A stretch of 64,000 nt of DNA. Source: JAFDZW01 sp964404255. Lineage in GTDB: Bacteria; Bacteroidota; Ignavibacteria; Palsa-1295. The notes beneath the pieces are model-generated. The model worked only from the letters and a program-made list of their open reading frames with translations. It was not told where the DNA came from and did not search any database. Positions 16,371 to 23,937 of the stretch are shown here, piece by piece; position 1 is the stretch's first letter; every line of letters begins with the position of its first letter. The position numbers and the translations under genes are program-made. Where the stretch lies: assembly GCA_964404255.1 (NCBI GenBank), contig CAYOJJ010000001.1, positions 310,001-374,000 of the forward strand, read 5' to 3'.

Positions 16371-16395
16371 TAGAAAGAAAATATAATTCTTTCTA
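16371..16395 (-). other. Short AT hairpin between coaX and the flavin reductase gene
   Basis: TAGAAAGAA (16371-16379) pairs with TTCTTTCTA (16387-16395). One arm contains the coaX stop codon and the other ends 5 bases from the next ATG. It could hide the ribosome site of the downstream gene. There is no T tract. Confidence 0.35.
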
Positions 16396-17154
16396 AAGCG
16401 AGAGTGCTGTAATAACAATTCCCTTAAGGACGAGATGGGGGTCGATATAATCGATCGATTTGGTCTGATCACGAAGCAATATAGAAAGCCCGCCGGTTGC
16501 AATGACAATAGGATGTCTTCCATTGAAGGCATCTACACTAAGTCGCGCAACCATACCCTCGACAGAAGTAACAGCACCATAAAGAATGCCCGATTGGATG
16601 CCATGTATCGTATTTGTACCAAGCGGCGACGGAGGAAATTGAAGGGGCACGAGCGGTAATTTGGAAGTCATGGCCGAAAGGCTTTTGGCCGTTGCTTCGA
16701 TACCGAGCGTAATAGCTCCGCCAAGATATTCACCATCGGAATTGATGCAATCGAACGTAGTAGCAGTGCCGAAATCGATACTTATGGCTGGGCGATTGGC
16801 TTCTTTTGAATAATAAGTATAAGCGGCTGTAGCAGCAAGCAATCTATCGATACCGACGTCATCAGGCTGATCGTATAGGTTCTTTATCGGAATATCGCTG
16901 TTACGAAGTGCCAATAGCGTCGCCGACGGAAAAAGCGATCCGATATAAGCGGTGAGCGGTTCGGTGATCTCGGTAACGACCGAAGCATAGGCAATCGTAG
17001 TAGCGCCGGTATCGATAAGAACGGCTTTTAAATGATCGAGGTCTTTGCCTTCGAGAAAATCGGCGGTAGGGAATACAAAGCTCTCTTTCAATTCGGCGCC
17101 ATCGAAGACACCGAATGTGAGAGACGTATTTCCAATATCGATCGCGACGATCAT
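16393..17154 (-). CDS. coaX: Type III pantothenate kinase
   Basis: 253 residues, the normal length. It phosphorylates pantothenate in the first step of coenzyme A synthesis. It has the ASKHA-fold phosphate motif AIDIGNTS (residues 4-11), DDVGIDRLLAATAAY with the catalytic aspartate, SIDFGTATTFD, and GGAITLGIEATAKSL. The ATG overlaps the birA stop by one base (TAATG), so the two are coupled, a gene order seen in many bacteria. Confidence 0.95.
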   Translation of the reverse strand: MIVAIDIGNTSLTFGVFDGAELKESFVFPTADFLEGKDLDHLKAVLIDTGATTIAYASVVTEITEPLTAYIGSLFPSATLLALRNSDIPIKNLYDQPDDVGIDRLLAATAAYTYYSKEANRPAISIDFGTATTFDCINSDGEYLGGAITLGIEATAKSLSAMTSKLPLVPLQFPPSPLGTNTIHGIQSGILYGAVTSVEGMVARLSVDAFNGRHPIVIATGGLSILLRDQTKSIDYIDPHLVLKGIVITALSL

Positions 17155-17921
17155 TATCCTAATGCAATATTCAGGCTGGCGGCCTGAAGAGTTATACTCT
17201 GGTTATCCGGTGTACGAACAATAATAGCACCGGAATCGGCTATTCCTTGAATAGCACTAACTGCTAACGTTTCCCCTGTAGAGGTAGTTACGGATTCAAT
17301 AGGTACTTGTTGCAGCCACTCGAGCTCTGCCCTGATATCCGAAAGTAATCGATCCCTGTTCTTATAATGCGAAAGAGCAAATTCGAATGTCGCAAGCAAC
17401 AGATCGCGCGTTTCAGTGATAGGAATATTATATTGAAGTACTTGCTTTAAAGCGATGGCTTTCGAAGCGAGGGGTGTAGAAAAAAGGTCCTGGTTCACAT
17501 TTATCCCAATGCCGACTATTATTCCTTTGAGCGAAGAACCGGACCAGATAGCCTCCGATAAAATACCGGAGATCTTTCTATTATCGAGCAGTACATCGTT
17601 CGGCCATTTTAAGCGGACCCTATCGGCATCGAATGATCGAAGCTCCCGGGCAAGCAGTGTCCGGATCGTGGCAACGACACTTAAGCCTGCTATAAAAGGC
17701 ATAAGTTCGATAAAATGGCTATCGACTTCAGTGAGAATAAGTGAGAGCAAAAGATTCGAGCCCGGTTCATCATACCAGGTACGTGTTTCATACTGCCCCT
17801 TGCCGCCCGATTGATGTAAGGCAACGAACACATCTTTGTGTGCTGCCATCCCGGAATCAAGTCGTTCACGGGCTAATCGCTGGGTGGAATCCAACTCGTC
17901 AAAAACCTCGATCTTCCACAT
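17154..17921 (-). CDS. birA: Biotin--[acetyl-CoA-carboxylase] ligase, monofunctional
   Basis: 255 residues from the ATG at 17921 (MWKIEVFDELDSTQ). A TTG eight codons upstream is possible but unnecessary. It attaches biotin to the carrier subunit of acetyl-CoA carboxylase. It has the family signatures DSTQ, LKWPNDVLLDNRKISGIL and GIGINVNQ. The biotinyl-AMP loop, usually GRGRRGR-W, reads GGKGQYETRTW here. There is no N-terminal DNA-binding domain, so it is an enzyme only and not a repressor. It is the first gene of the birA-coaX-flavin reductase unit, and is divergent from aspartokinase. Confidence 0.92.
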   Translation of the reverse strand: MWKIEVFDELDSTQRLARERLDSGMAAHKDVFVALHQSGGKGQYETRTWYDEPGSNLLLSLILTEVDSHFIELMPFIAGLSVVATIRTLLARELRSFDADRVRLKWPNDVLLDNRKISGILSEAIWSGSSLKGIIVGIGINVNQDLFSTPLASKAIALKQVLQYNIPITETRDLLLATFEFALSHYKNRDRLLSDIRAELEWLQQVPIESVTTSTGETLAVSAIQGIADSGAIIVRTPDNQSITLQAASLNIALG

Positions 17922-17994
17922 TCGTCTCTTTAAAACGCTTGACAAATAAAAAGTTACGAACTAAACAGTTCACTTCGGTATTATTTCAGCGACC
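17922..17994. promoter_or_regulatory. Divergent promoter region birA / aspartokinase
   Basis: A 73-bp gap between divergent starts. On the + strand TTGACAAAT (17940-17948) is followed at 17980-17987 by TATTATTT, loosely like a -7 element. Only a tentative promoter assignment is possible. Confidence 0.35.
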
Positions 17995-19413
17995 ATGACC
18001 GTCTATAAGTTCGGTGGAGCCACAACCCGTTCGATCCGAGGCCTGAAACAATTGGCCGAGATCGTTGCACATACCTACCACGAAAATAAAAAACGGCGCT
18101 CTAAGAACATCGGCCTTGTCATAGTTGTCTCGGCTATCGGCCATACGACCCGCCGTCTGCGCTCTATTGCCGAAGATGCCGAATCCGGCCGAAGCCTTTT
18201 TGCCGGGGAAACATTGCAGCGCATTTTCGAGCGCCATCGCCAACTTGCCGAATCGCTCGATCTGAGCGAAGCGTCCTATTCCTCGGTAATGGCGAATATC
18301 GGCCGCCTGAGCGATGAGATCGCTAAACTGGTCGAAGGCGTATCGATCACGCGGGAGCTTTCTAACAGAACACTCGATGCCTTTCTTTCAAAAGGTGAAT
18401 ATTTTGCTACGGCGCTTATCGGCGCACTGCTTAGCAATTCTGGTATTGCCATCGAGACGATCGATGCAAAAAAGGTGATCATAACCGATGCTCAATACGC
18501 TTCGGCCGTTCCGAATAACGAGGAGATAAAGAAGCGTGCGGCGGAGCTATTGCTTCCCGCACTACAGCAGGGGAAAGTAGTTCTCACACAGGGCTTTATA
18601 GGCGGGACGAAAGACGGTGATCTGACCACCATGGGCAATGAAAGCTCCGACCTTACGGCAACACTCCTCGGGCGGGCACTGGAAGCCGAAAAAGTGGTGA
18701 TCTGGAAAGCAGTCTCCGGCATTTATACTGCCGATCCGGAATATATCCCGAAGGCAAAGCCCATCCGCCATTTATCTTTCGAAGAAGCAGATGAACTGGG
18801 CCGCCGCGGTGTGCGGGCATTATTTCAAAATGTTGCTCAGCCGCTGCTCGATGAAACGGCCCGTGATAAAACAGTAGTGCATGTTACTTCTGCTTCGGCA
18901 AAGCTCAGGGGCACTACTATTTCCTCATCTACCGGTACGGCAATCCGGACGCCAAAACCTATTGCCGTTGCGCTCGAAGAAAATATCTCGACGATCTATG
19001 TGAAATCGTCCTCCGATGATAAGAAAAAGAAGCTTTCGCGCGAAGCACAACGAGCTTATAATAAAACCCAGGGCATACCGGCCTTTGCACTCAATAAAGC
19101 ATTCTACTACTGGGCAAGCGATACCGAGCTGACGATCTCCTTCCGCCGGGACGACCGACGCTCGCTATTTCGGGCATTAAAAGATGCAGGGTATGAGATC
19201 CAGGAAGAACGACCGCTTTCCGCGCTTTCGATGTTGATCCGTACCAAAGATGCAACGCAGGATCTTACGGTTATTCGTGAACGGCTATTCTATTCGTTAC
19301 GGAGCCTGCCGATCCGTGCGGTATTCCCAATCGAAAGCAGTCTTATCGTATTGATCGATGAAGACCGCGCAGTAGAAGGATTACGTAAATTACATAGAGA
19401 ATTCTTTGAATAA
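17995..19413 (+). CDS. Aspartate kinase
   Basis: 472 residues, a single aspartokinase domain plus C-terminal ACT region, with no homoserine dehydrogenase. It phosphorylates L-aspartate in the Lys/Thr/Met/DAP pathway. The start KFGGATTRS (residues 5-13) replaces the common KFGGTSVA. The ATP/substrate loop usually written GRGGSDxTA reads GNESSDLTA. IWKAVSGIYTADPEYIP is conserved. Two ACT-like stretches follow after about residue 330, the place for feedback control. The stop overlaps the nadC ATG by one base (TAATG). The altered motifs suggest a divergent subgroup; activity is still expected. Confidence 0.87.
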   Translation: MTVYKFGGATTRSIRGLKQLAEIVAHTYHENKKRRSKNIGLVIVVSAIGHTTRRLRSIAEDAESGRSLFAGETLQRIFERHRQLAESLDLSEASYSSVMANIGRLSDEIAKLVEGVSITRELSNRTLDAFLSKGEYFATALIGALLSNSGIAIETIDAKKVIITDAQYASAVPNNEEIKKRAAELLLPALQQGKVVLTQGFIGGTKDGDLTTMGNESSDLTATLLGRALEAEKVVIWKAVSGIYTADPEYIPKAKPIRHLSFEEADELGRRGVRALFQNVAQPLLDETARDKTVVHVTSASAKLRGTTISSSTGTAIRTPKPIAVALEENISTIYVKSSSDDKKKKLSREAQRAYNKTQGIPAFALNKAFYYWASDTELTISFRRDDRRSLFRALKDAGYEIQEERPLSALSMLIRTKDATQDLTVIRERLFYSLRSLPIRAVFPIESSLIVLIDEDRAVEGLRKLHREFFE

Positions 19414-20282
19414 TGATCACTGCAGAAGAACGTCGCATCATACTATCGGCACTCACCGAAGATACCGCAGCCGGAGACCCGACTACTGCCGCTACCATAG
19501 ATCCATCAAGAATGGGTTCGGCAGTATTTATGGCAAAAGCCGAGGGTATTCTTTCCGGAATGGAAGCGGCTTGCGAGACCTTTTCTATTTTTGCCGAATC
19601 GACTTCACGCGCCGAATCTGTTTTCAGTAAAGATCTGTCCCCAGAAGGTACAGCGGTCAAAAAAGGAGATATACTAGCCCATATTTCCGCGCCGCTCGAT
19701 ATCCTTCTAATAGCCGAACGGGTTGCTTTGAATTTTCTACAGCGTATGAGCGGCATTGCAACCTTGACACGAGCCTACGTCGATGCCTGCAAGGGTACAA
19801 AGGCAACGATTATCGATACAAGAAAGACGGCACCGCTGCTTAGGCCATTCGATAGGCAAGCGGTTCGTGCCGGTGGAGGTACCAATAACCGCTACTCGCT
19901 TGGCGATATGGTATTAGTGAAAGATAACCACATCGCGGCTAACGATATGGATATTGCTCTTGTCATTGAAAAACTGCGCCGCTACTTTGAAACCAGAGAA
20001 CGCATTCCGGTTGAGCTTGAAGTTACGAGCCTCGAACAATTTACTATTGTAAAAGAAAAAGGAATCGGTATTATCGATAGAGTGATGTTCGATAATTTTC
20101 CACTCGAGATGCTCAAGAAAGGTGTGGAAATGAATGCAGGTACCTTCCAGACGGAAGCTTCAGGTGGAGTAAATCTTTCAACGGTTGGGTCGATCGCTCA
20201 AACGGGAGTAGATTTTATTTCAGTGGGTGCACTAACGCACTCCGTTACCGGGCTCGATATATCGCTTGAAATAGAACTTTAG
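19413..20282 (+). CDS. nadC: Nicotinate-nucleotide pyrophosphorylase (carboxylating), quinolinate phosphoribosyltransferase
   Basis: 289 residues, the standard length. It makes nicotinate mononucleotide from quinolinate and PRPP in NAD synthesis. Landmarks are EDTAAGDPTT (residues 16-25), LNFLQRMSGIAT, the substrate-binding TRKTAPLLRPFDRQAV with its Arg/Lys cluster, GGGTNNRYSLGD and VKDNHI, and EVTSLEQ near the C-terminal barrel. It is translationally coupled to aspartate kinase. Its stop codon overlaps that of the convergent heptose kinase gene. Confidence 0.95.
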   Translation: MITAEERRIILSALTEDTAAGDPTTAATIDPSRMGSAVFMAKAEGILSGMEAACETFSIFAESTSRAESVFSKDLSPEGTAVKKGDILAHISAPLDILLIAERVALNFLQRMSGIATLTRAYVDACKGTKATIIDTRKTAPLLRPFDRQAVRAGGGTNNRYSLGDMVLVKDNHIAANDMDIALVIEKLRRYFETRERIPVELEVTSLEQFTIVKEKGIGIIDRVMFDNFPLEMLKKGVEMNAGTFQTEASGGVNLSTVGSIAQTGVDFISVGALTHSVTGLDISLEIEL

Positions 20283-21280
20283 TTTGCTTCTTCGAGATCT
20301 TCGTACAGTGCCTCAAAGAGGGCGCGCTTATCGATCGGAATAATACCCAGTTCTTCTACCACTAACCCGGCCGCACGATTAGCGATCATTGCCGCTTCGC
20401 GCACCGAAGCGCCGCAAGCTTTTGCAACGGCAAGGGTGGCAATAACCGTATCTCCGGCGCCGGAAACATCGGCTACTTTGCGTGCTCTTGTGGGGATTGA
20501 AAATGGAGTAGCATTACCCTGTTCGAAAAGCAGCATTCCTTTTTCACTTAAGGTCAGGAGGACATTTTCTGCTTGTAACAGATCGAGCAATTTGAACCCT
20601 GCTTTTTGCAACTGTTCTGAAGTAGAAAGTCTGGTGCCAAGAGCGTCTTCTATTTCCTTCTTATTAGGTTTGAAAACACAGACGTTCTTGTATTCGAAAA
20701 AATGAGTATGTTTCGGATCGACAAAGACCGGTACCCCATGCTTATTTGCCAAAGCAATCACAGCATGGATGACTCGTTTTGTCATCACTCCTTTATTATA
20801 ATCCTCGAGGATGATACCATCGAGGCTTCCGATCTCTAAAGTCAGCGCTTTAAGTAGATTATCTTCAGTCGTATCGGAAATAGCATGTTTTTTCTCGTGG
20901 TCGATACGAAGCATTTGCTGAGAGCCGGCAACGACTCTCGTTTTAACGGTCGTGGGCCGCTCAGGGTCTATAACAATACCGGAAATGGAAAAACCGAGTT
21001 CGGAGAGGATCTTCTTGGTGCGGGCTCCCTTTGCATCGTCGCCTACGACGCCCATGAGTATCGGAGTGGCGCCGAGGGTAAGGATATTATTAGCCACATT
21101 TGCTGCACCGCCAAGGCGGTATTCTTCGTCATGGATATCGAGAATCGGGACCGGAGCCTCGGGCGAAATGCGTGAAACCGAGCCAAACATATAGCGGTCA
21201 AGCATCAAATCGCCAATAACAGCGATTCTGGCGTTGGAAAAGGCCTTTTCGAGCGATTCCAATAAGGTTTGGGATAGCAT
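20279..21280 (-). CDS. D-glycero-beta-D-manno-heptose-7-phosphate kinase (RfaE1/HldE-N type, PfkB family)
   Basis: 333 residues from the ATG at 21280; a GTG at 21295 is in frame. PfkB-family ribokinase fold: GDLMLDRYMFGSVSRISPEAPVP near the N-terminus, GGAANVANN, the DPKHTHF segment, KPNKKEIEDALG, and the catalytic DVSGAGDT anion hole. The early motif and SPEAPVP are typical of ADP-heptose pathway kinases. It stands alone, without the nucleotidyltransferase half of HldE, and no gmhA, gmhB or hldD is in the window. It points away from the glycan operon across a 177-bp divergent gap. The sugar specificity is inferred from motifs. Confidence 0.87.
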   Translation of the reverse strand: MLSQTLLESLEKAFSNARIAVIGDLMLDRYMFGSVSRISPEAPVPILDIHDEEYRLGGAANVANNILTLGATPILMGVVGDDAKGARTKKILSELGFSISGIVIDPERPTTVKTRVVAGSQQMLRIDHEKKHAISDTTEDNLLKALTLEIGSLDGIILEDYNKGVMTKRVIHAVIALANKHGVPVFVDPKHTHFFEYKNVCVFKPNKKEIEDALGTRLSTSEQLQKAGFKLLDLLQAENVLLTLSEKGMLLFEQGNATPFSIPTRARKVADVSGAGDTVIATLAVAKACGASVREAAMIANRAAGLVVEELGIIPIDKRALFEALYEDLEEAN

Positions 21281-21457
21281 ACGCTCGAAAAACACCCGAA
21301 ATTCGACTATAATTGCCGCTTAGCCGTAAGGTCAAAAGTATTTCCCCGGCGTAACCTGCTAAGAACCACCTCGTTATAGTTACGCTCTGCCCGTTGGCAG
21401 ACGGGAAGGTTTTGGTGTACCTTGCTGTTTAATACCCTTTTGCACACTGCCCGCAAA
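21281..21457. promoter_or_regulatory. Divergent promoter region of the polysaccharide locus
   Basis: A 177-bp gap between the heptose kinase and the first glycan gene. It includes a 6-bp hairpin TCTGCC-CGTT-GGCAGA near 21388-21403. Promoter-like TTTTGGTGTACCTTGC follows at about 21410-21425; TACCTTGC is close to a -7 element. This should hold the main promoter of the roughly 22-kb operon, but assignment from sequence alone is weak. Confidence 0.35.
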
Positions 21458-22825
21458 ATGAATCAGAACGCCCAGATAGTAGAGCAGAAGATCCGAGCTA
21501 AAACCGCCAGAATAGGCGTGGTTGGCCTCGGATATGTCGGTCTTCCCCTTGGTATAGAATTCGCCTCTAAAGGATTTAAGACAGTCGGTATCGACCTTGA
21601 TCCGCGCAAAATAGAATCGCTGAAAAAGGCTAAGAATTACATTCAGGATATCGACGATGCTGTTGTAGAAAAGGCGATCAAGACGGGTATGTTCTCGGCG
21701 CAGGATAATTACAATGGCGCCGAGGACCTCGATATTATTTACATCTGCGTCCCAACTCCCTTCACCGATAATAAAGAGCCGGACGTTTCTTTCATCCGCA
21801 GTGCTGCCGAAGCGATCGTCGAACATCTGCGCGATGGGCAGGTAATTATTCTTAAATCGACCACGTATCCGAATACGACCGAAGGGCTTGTACAGCCGAT
21901 CCTCGAAGCAAAGGGGAAGAAAGTCGGTAAAGATTTCTTTCTTGCTTTCAGCCCTGAGCGAATTGATCCCGGTAATAAGAAATTCAATACGGCTAATACC
22001 CCGATCGTGTGTGGCGGTGTGAGCGCCGATTGCACGAAGCTCTCAGTGCTGGCAAATGAGCAGATCATCTCGAAAGTAGTACCGGTATCGAGCCCTAAAG
22101 TAGCCGAGATGGAAAAACTGCTTGAGAATATTTTCCGCTCGGTAAATATTGCACTCGTCAATGAGCTGGCAAAGTTGTGCGACCGCATGGGCAATATCAA
22201 TATGTGGGAAGTAGTAGAAGCGGCATCAACAAAGCCCTTTGGCTTCATGCCATTCTTTCCTGGCCCCGGTATCGGCGGGCATTGCATCCTGATCGATCCC
22301 TACTATCTTTCCTGGTACGGCCGCGCCTACGATTTCGAAACGAATTTTATAACCCTCGCTGCCGAAACGAATGAATCCATGCCGTACTATGTACGTGATA
22401 TGGTTATTCATGAGGTAGCCCATCTACCGAAGAGCATCACCGATGTACAGGTCCTGGTGCTTGGTGTTGCTTTCAAAAAAGATGTTGACGATACGCGTCA
22501 TTCACCGGCATTGAAAGTGATCGAGCTGTTACTGCTTGATGGCTTGAAAAATATCGCTTACGCCGATCCCTTCGTGCCTTCGGTTGCTGTTTCCGGCCGG
22601 ACGTTTACCGCTGTCGAATGTTCCGATCAAATGCTATCGCAAAGCGACATCGTGCTTATCACTACCGATCATACCCAATATAATTACGAAGAGATCGTTC
22701 GCAAAGCGAAGCTGGTGATCGATACGCGCAATGCAACCAAATCCATTACCGATCCTGGGCTTCGCGAGAAGATAGTACTACTCGGTTCGGGTATGCAGCA
22801 ACCAGCCCCCAGCAAAGCCCATTGA
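21458..22825 (+). CDS. UDP-N-acetylhexosamine 6-dehydrogenase (WbpA/WecC type)
   Basis: 455 residues from ATG 21458. A nucleotide-sugar dehydrogenase of the UDP-GlcNAc/ManNAc branch: GVVGLGYVGLPL at the N-terminus, CVPTPF, ILKSTTYPNTT, FSPERIDPGN, and the catalytic cysteine in PGPGIGGHCILIDPYYLSW. LGVAFKKDVDDTRHSPAL marks the UDP-binding domain. It oxidises the 6-hydroxyl to a uronic acid. Whether UDP-GlcNAc (WbpA) or UDP-ManNAc (WecC) is the substrate cannot be settled from motifs. The next gene, a 2-epimerase, overlaps by four bases and would supply UDP-ManNAc; the WbpE-like aminotransferase downstream argues for the WbpA route. Confidence 0.9.
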   Translation: MNQNAQIVEQKIRAKTARIGVVGLGYVGLPLGIEFASKGFKTVGIDLDPRKIESLKKAKNYIQDIDDAVVEKAIKTGMFSAQDNYNGAEDLDIIYICVPTPFTDNKEPDVSFIRSAAEAIVEHLRDGQVIILKSTTYPNTTEGLVQPILEAKGKKVGKDFFLAFSPERIDPGNKKFNTANTPIVCGGVSADCTKLSVLANEQIISKVVPVSSPKVAEMEKLLENIFRSVNIALVNELAKLCDRMGNINMWEVVEAASTKPFGFMPFFPGPGIGGHCILIDPYYLSWYGRAYDFETNFITLAAETNESMPYYVRDMVIHEVAHLPKSITDVQVLVLGVAFKKDVDDTRHSPALKVIELLLLDGLKNIAYADPFVPSVAVSGRTFTAVECSDQMLSQSDIVLITTDHTQYNYEEIVRKAKLVIDTRNATKSITDPGLREKIVLLGSGMQQPAPSKAH

Positions 22826-23937
22826 GTACGAAGAAGATCATGTGCGTCGTCGGGGCACGGCCAAATTTTATGAAGGTAGCGCCGGTACTCGAAGCATTAC
22901 GCCGCAGAAGCAATGAATTCACCCCGATGCTCGTGCATACCGGCCAGCATTACGATGCGAATATGTCGGATGTGTTCTTTGCCGATCTGGAAATGCCACA
23001 CCCCGATGTTTTTTTGGGAGTAGGCAGCGGAAGCCATGCCGAGCAGACGGCAAAGGTGATGATCGAAATGGAAAAGCTGCTTGCCGCTGAAAAACCGGAT
23101 TTATTATTGGTAGCCGGCGATGTAAATTCCACACTGGCGGCTGCAATCGTTGCAGCGAAGAGCGGTGTGAAGCTCGGACATATCGAATCGGGCCTGCGCT
23201 CTTTCGATCGCCGGATGCCGGAAGAGATCAATCGTATCGTTGCCGATGAATTTTCAGATTTTTGTTTTGTCACCGAACCGAGCGGCTTAAAGAATCTTAA
23301 GCATGAAGGTATCCCCGACGAACGGGTTTTTTATGTCGGTAATACGATGATCGATTCGGTAGTGAAATATCGAGAGCGCTCAAAAAAAACCTTCGCAGAA
23401 TTAGCGAGGCGTTTTTCGATTTCTGCCCGCTCCTACGCACTGGCAACGCTGCACCGGCCAAGTAACGTCGATGATAAAGATAATCTGACACTGCTTGTCG
23501 GCTTATTCGAGCAGATGTCCTCGGATGTAACGAAGATCATATTCCCGGTACATCCGCGTACGCGCCAACGCCTGAAAGAGTTCGGCCTTGCCGATCGTAT
23601 TGCAGGCAACAATGCGATAGAGCTTATCGAACCGGTGGGCTATCTCGATTTCCTTGCCTTGCAGGATTCCGCCGCAGTGATCTTAACCGATTCCGGCGGT
23701 GTACAGGAAGAATCGACGGCACTTGGAGTGCCGTGTATTACGCTTCGCGAGAATACGGAGCGGCCGGTGACGATAGAGATCGGTACGAATGAAATGACCG
23801 GCCTTGATACCAGGCGTATACTCGAACTCGTTCATGCCGCTACACACGGCAACTGGAAAACAGCTTCGGTGCCGGAGTTTTGGGATGGCCGCGCCGCCGA
23901 ACGTATCGCCTCAATTCTCTCCCAACAGATTGTATGA
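22822..23937 (+). CDS. wecB: UDP-N-acetylglucosamine 2-epimerase (non-hydrolysing)
   Basis: 371 residues. It interconverts UDP-GlcNAc and UDP-ManNAc, or a related 2-epimerisation as in WbpI. Motifs are GARPNFMKVAP (near residue 11), HTGQHYD, VAGDVNSTLAA, HIESGLRSFDRRMPEEINR, GNTMIDSV, and the C-terminal LTDSGGVQEESTALGVP. Translation probably starts at TTG 22822, whose second and third bases begin the upstream TGA stop. An ATG at 22840 would leave only three residues before GARPN. Codon overlap with the dehydrogenase suggests the two act consecutively. Confidence 0.93.
   Translation: MSTKKIMCVVGARPNFMKVAPVLEALRRRSNEFTPMLVHTGQHYDANMSDVFFADLEMPHPDVFLGVGSGSHAEQTAKVMIEMEKLLAAEKPDLLLVAGDVNSTLAAAIVAAKSGVKLGHIESGLRSFDRRMPEEINRIVADEFSDFCFVTEPSGLKNLKHEGIPDERVFYVGNTMIDSVVKYRERSKKTFAELARRFSISARSYALATLHRPSNVDDKDNLTLLVGLFEQMSSDVTKIIFPVHPRTRQRLKEFGLADRIAGNNAIELIEPVGYLDFLALQDSAAVILTDSGGVQEESTALGVPCITLRENTERPVTIEIGTNEMTGLDTRRILELVHAATHGNWKTASVPEFWDGRAAERIASILSQQIV

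Noticed and set aside
19343..19756. 137-codon frame on the - strand across the aspartokinase/nadC junction.
   Set aside because: Shadow of two conserved coupled genes.
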